Shown here piece after piece: positions 49,892 through 52,690 of a stretch of DNA of 52,690 nt. The stretch comes from Nitrospirota bacterium (lineage in GTDB: Bacteria; Nitrospirota; Leptospirillia; Leptospirillales; Leptospirillaceae), in the NCBI GenBank assembly GCA_021816465.1, contig JAKAYF010000004.1, positions 1 through 52,690 on the forward strand, read 5' to 3'. A program made the translations under genes and the position numbers. The notes under the pieces are model-generated. The model had not been told where the DNA came from. It worked only from the letters and a program-made list of their open reading frames with translations, and made no database searches. The stretch's first letter is position 1, and every line of letters starts with the position of its first letter.

Positions 49892-50917
49892 GTGAAAAAA
49901 GCCAGTGTACTGGCGATTGTCTTTCTCCTCTTTTTCTGGGGGACCATGGGGCCTGATTTTTCCCGTGTTTCCTTCGCTTCGGATCTTCCGTCCTTTTCCG
50001 GTGCGACGGGATGGATCAACAGCCCTCCCCTGAATGATGCCTCCCTTCGGGGAAAAGTGGTCCTGATCGATTTTTGGGAGTATACCTGCGTCAACTGCGT
50101 CCGGACCTTTCCGGTCCTCAGGCGCTGGTACCGGACGTACGGGCCGGAAGGGCTGGTCATGATCGGTATTCATACGCCCGAGTTTTCCTTTGCAAAAAAG
50201 GAAAACAATGTGGCCCGCGCTGTCAGAAAGTACCGTCTGGACTATCCCGTTGCCATCGACAGTGACAGGAGGCTCTGGGACCGATTTCACAACCACTACT
50301 GGCCGGCACAGTATCTCTTCGACCGGAACGGAAAGCTGATTTTTCATACAATCGGTGAAGGCGATGACGAGAGGATGGAGGCCGCTATCCGCCAGGCTAT
50401 CGGTGCAGGAACGGAGAAGGTCCAAAGTTCTTCCCCGCCGGAATTTCCTGAATCCATGACTCCCGAGCTTTATGCCGGCACCGGACGTCAGGCTCTTTCC
50501 CCTCCTCCGGGTTTTGTTCCCGGGAAGCCGTATACCTACCCGGATGGTCCGGTTGTCTCCGACAACATCAATCTTTCCGGGCCCTGGATCTCAACGGAAG
50601 AGTTTATTCGGCCGGTCGTTTCCGGTCATCCCAGATTGACCCTTCCTTATCACGCCTCCGGCGTCAGATGCGTTCTCCGCCGCGAAACAGGGACAAAACC
50701 CGTAAGGATCTTTGTCTTTCAGGACGGAAAACCCCTTCCGAAGGGAATCTCCGGTGAGGATATCCGTTATGACCGGAAAGGGGATTCCTATCTTCTGCTC
50801 CGGGCACCCCGGATGTATACCCTGGTTTCCCACCAGAGTTTTGGTGGTCATACCCTGACGCTGGTACCGGCAGGTTCGGCGGTCAGGATTTATTCCTTTA
50901 CCTTTGACCCTTCCTGA
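49892..50917 (+). CDS. Exported thioredoxin-like protein with a DipZ-type C-terminal domain
   Basis: This 341-residue protein has an N-terminal signal segment (LAIVFLLFFWGTMG) and a TlpA/DipZ-like thioredoxin domain with the redox pair C66-V-N-C69 in FWEYTCVNCVRTFPVL. The C-terminal 140 residues (SGPWISTEEFIRPV onward) match the jelly-roll domain that follows thioredoxin in DipZ proteins. It probably reduces or isomerises disulfides in the periplasm. Start may be the GTG at 49892 or a TTG six bases before. No CcdA/DipZ membrane partner is adjacent. Confidence 0.85.
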   Translation: MKKASVLAIVFLLFFWGTMGPDFSRVSFASDLPSFSGATGWINSPPLNDASLRGKVVLIDFWEYTCVNCVRTFPVLRRWYRTYGPEGLVMIGIHTPEFSFAKKENNVARAVRKYRLDYPVAIDSDRRLWDRFHNHYWPAQYLFDRNGKLIFHTIGEGDDERMEAAIRQAIGAGTEKVQSSSPPEFPESMTPELYAGTGRQALSPPPGFVPGKPYTYPDGPVVSDNINLSGPWISTEEFIRPVVSGHPRLTLPYHASGVRCVLRRETGTKPVRIFVFQDGKPLPKGISGEDIRYDRKGDSYLLLRAPRMYTLVSHQSFGGHTLTLVPAGSAVRIYSFTFDPS

Positions 50918-50930
50918 TTGAAGGAGAGTG

Positions 50931-51806
50931 ATGAACGAAAAAGGGTATCGCCTGCTGAAGGTGGACGTTCCTTCCGGAGAAGCCCAGAGTGTTGCGGACT
51001 GGCTGGTCAAGAAAACCAAGCTTCCTGTCCTTGAGCAGGAAGTGTCGGGAATCGTCCGCCTGACGGCCTCTCTTGAGCGTCTTGACGGTCTTGAGTCTCT
51101 TCTGGTCCGGGAGTCGGTCAAATCCATGGGAGCGATCGAGGCAACCGATGAGATCCTTCCGGGAGAAGACTGGGAGGCGTTGTGGAAAAGCCAGGGATTC
51201 CAGAGGTTTATGGTCAATCACTGGCTTTCGGTCATTCCCGAATGGGATCTGGCACCAAAACCGGCGACTCCTTTCATAAGGATCCATCCGCATCTGGCCT
51301 TTGGAACCGGACTTCACGAAACGACAGGGAAGTGCCTCTCCCTTCTGGTGGATCACTATCCCAGGGTTCCTGCTGAAGGTGGGAGGGTTCTGGACTTTGG
51401 GTCGGGTACGGGGATTCTTGGGATCGCGGCACTTGTTCTCGGGCATGGGGATTTTCTGGTTGCCGTCGACAATGATCCCCTTGCGGTTGAGGCCACATCG
51501 GAAAACATCATGCTGAACGGTCTGACCGGGTTTTCCAGAACGGGAGTGTCGCCCGATACTCCGTCGGAGGGTGCCTTCTTTGGAAATGACGGGATGTTCC
51601 GTCTGATCATCGCGAATGTGACCGGTGGTGTGCTTCTCCACTGGATTCCGTTCCTGTGGGATCTTCTCGAGCCGGGAGGAGCGATGGTCCTGTCCGGTAT
51701 CTCGACGCGCGAGCGGAAGAGTGTCGAGGAGATTCTTCCGGCCCCCAGATCTTTTCACAAGGCACGAAAGTTCCATACATTCTGGCTTAGAAAGGCCGAC
51801 TTTTGA
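50931..51806 (+). CDS. prmA: Ribosomal protein L11 methyltransferase
   Basis: This 291-residue SAM enzyme methylates ribosomal protein L11. It shows the PrmA-type IHPHLAFGTGLHETTGKCLS, the SAM site VLDFGSGTGILGIAAL followed by AVDNDPLAVEAT, and IIANVTGGVLL. AAGGAG lies 4 bases before the ATG. It is 13 bases from the thioredoxin-like gene and overlaps pyrF. Confidence 0.92.
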   Translation: MNEKGYRLLKVDVPSGEAQSVADWLVKKTKLPVLEQEVSGIVRLTASLERLDGLESLLVRESVKSMGAIEATDEILPGEDWEALWKSQGFQRFMVNHWLSVIPEWDLAPKPATPFIRIHPHLAFGTGLHETTGKCLSLLVDHYPRVPAEGGRVLDFGSGTGILGIAALVLGHGDFLVAVDNDPLAVEATSENIMLNGLTGFSRTGVSPDTPSEGAFFGNDGMFRLIIANVTGGVLLHWIPFLWDLLEPGGAMVLSGISTRERKSVEEILPAPRSFHKARKFHTFWLRKADF

Positions 51807-52567
51807 TTCAGGACAAGCCAATCTTCCATTCTTCGCCTGCTGTGGACCATTTGAGACGATCGCTCAGGAACAGGATCTGTCTGGCCCTTGATGAGCCGGA
51901 TATTGTCCGTGCCCGGTCGCTTCTCGGGGCGATCGGGGAAAGGATCGGCATGGTGAAGGTGGGGCCGGTCCTTTTCATGAGGGAGGGGATGAGACTCCTG
52001 GATGAGATTTCCGACAGGGGCATTCCTCTCTTTCTGGACCTGAAGTGGCACGATATTCCCAATACCGTTTTTGGTGCGATATCCGGTCTTTCTCTTCCGA
52101 CGCTCAGTCTGCTGACGGTTCATGCCCAGGGCGGGGAGGCAATGATTCGCGCGGCAAGGGAGGCCTCCGAGAATCTTTCCGGTGTTTCTCCCCTGGTTTT
52201 GGCGGTGACGCTGTTGACCCATCTGGATTCCCGCGAGCTGGATCTTTTGGGGATTCCCGACCGACAGGAGAAAGTTCTTGAACTCGGCGGCCTGGCTCTT
52301 GCTTCCGGTGCCCATGGGCTTGTCATGGCTCCTGGCGACCTTTTGTCCGCCAGAGGGCGTTTTGGTCCGGCCCCCTATCTGGTGACTCCCGGTATCCGGT
52401 GGGAGGGGGGAGCGACATCCGGCCCAAAAGGCAGAAAGGATGACCAGGTGTTGGCGGGAAGTCCCAAAGATGCACTTCTTGGCGGGTCGGACCTTCTGGT
52501 CATCGGCCGTCCTTTTTTGAACAGTCCTGACCCCAAAAGGCTGCTTTCAGATCTTCTTGGGCTCTAG
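51803..52567 (+). CDS. pyrF: Orotidine 5'-phosphate decarboxylase
   Basis: This 254-residue enzyme makes UMP. The catalytic motif DLKWHDIPNT near residues 75-84 carries the Asp-Lys-Asp set, and VTPGIRWEGG and LLVIGRPFLNSPDPK form the phosphate-binding part. Start is a TTG at 51803 overlapping the prmA TGA by 4 bases; an alternative start downstream is possible, as homology begins around NRICLALDEPD. Confidence 0.94.
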   Translation: MIQDKPIFHSSPAVDHLRRSLRNRICLALDEPDIVRARSLLGAIGERIGMVKVGPVLFMREGMRLLDEISDRGIPLFLDLKWHDIPNTVFGAISGLSLPTLSLLTVHAQGGEAMIRAAREASENLSGVSPLVLAVTLLTHLDSRELDLLGIPDRQEKVLELGGLALASGAHGLVMAPGDLLSARGRFGPAPYLVTPGIRWEGGATSGPKGRKDDQVLAGSPKDALLGGSDLLVIGRPFLNSPDPKRLLSDLLGL

Positions 52568-52690
52568 GGGCCCAACCTTCACGACTCTTCTCCATTTAAC
52601 AGGATTTAAGGTCAGCGTCAGAATTGACCATGGCCCATCCTGAAGAGTTTGTTCTGTTCCTGGAATCTTGTTGACAGAAGCTCCATAGAT
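52568..52690. other. non-coding end of the window
   Basis: Nothing recognisable; no terminator hairpin with a T-run was seen after pyrF. Confidence 0.3.

Overview
The window looks like a piece of bacterial chromosome around the replication origin, with a mobile, defence-bearing island on its left. The best guess at the host is an acidophilic Nitrospirota bacterium of the Leptospirillum kind. This rests on the combination of a RubisCO-like protein, a hydrogenase-4-like membrane complex without hydrogenase cysteines, and the ilvBNC-psd-pssA-leuA-leuB-asd-nadA gene string. It is an inference from gene content; no 16S or other species marker is present.

Left part, about 1 to 12600: an integrated mobilizable element next to the 3' end of the tmRNA gene. 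Read from its right end it carries a P4-type tyrosine integrase, an Mrr-type restriction endonuclease, an XRE regulator divergent from an AlpA-type regulator, a ColE1-like oriT with a complete mobilization set (mbeC, a relaxase-Toprim fusion, and mbeB and mbeD nested inside the relaxase gene in another frame), then a two-gene CBASS anti-phage system (patatin effector CapV and a CD-NTase with an AGS-C sensor domain). A large SNF2/RapA-like helicase follows only 43 bases downstream on the same strand and runs off the left edge. The second attachment site is not in the window.

Middle, 12601 to 25827: a housekeeping block on the minus strand. It holds dnaA, dnaN, gyrB, gyrA, a TPR lipoprotein, queE, queC, pepA, smpB and ssrA (tmRNA). 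The 0.7 kb gap upstream of dnaA contains several DnaA-box-like sites and an AT-rich stretch and is the likely oriC.

25828 to 35800: a plus-strand biosynthetic run for branched-chain amino acids (ilvB, ilvN, ilvC, leuA, leuB), phosphatidylethanolamine (psd, pssA), aspartate-family amino acids (asd) and NAD (nadA), ending in a small DUF2905 membrane protein. 35765 to 42203: a hypothetical gene, a decayed RhuM/Fic-type gene, a VOC protein, purU, a RubisCO-like protein, a DMT-family exporter, and a c-di-GMP phosphodiesterase fused to a zinc-binding CZB domain. 42200 to 49400: a six-gene minus-strand operon for a proton-pumping complex I / hydrogenase-4-like membrane complex whose large subunit lacks all four NiFe-binding cysteines. 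49892 to 52567: a thioredoxin-like periplasmic protein, prmA and pyrF.
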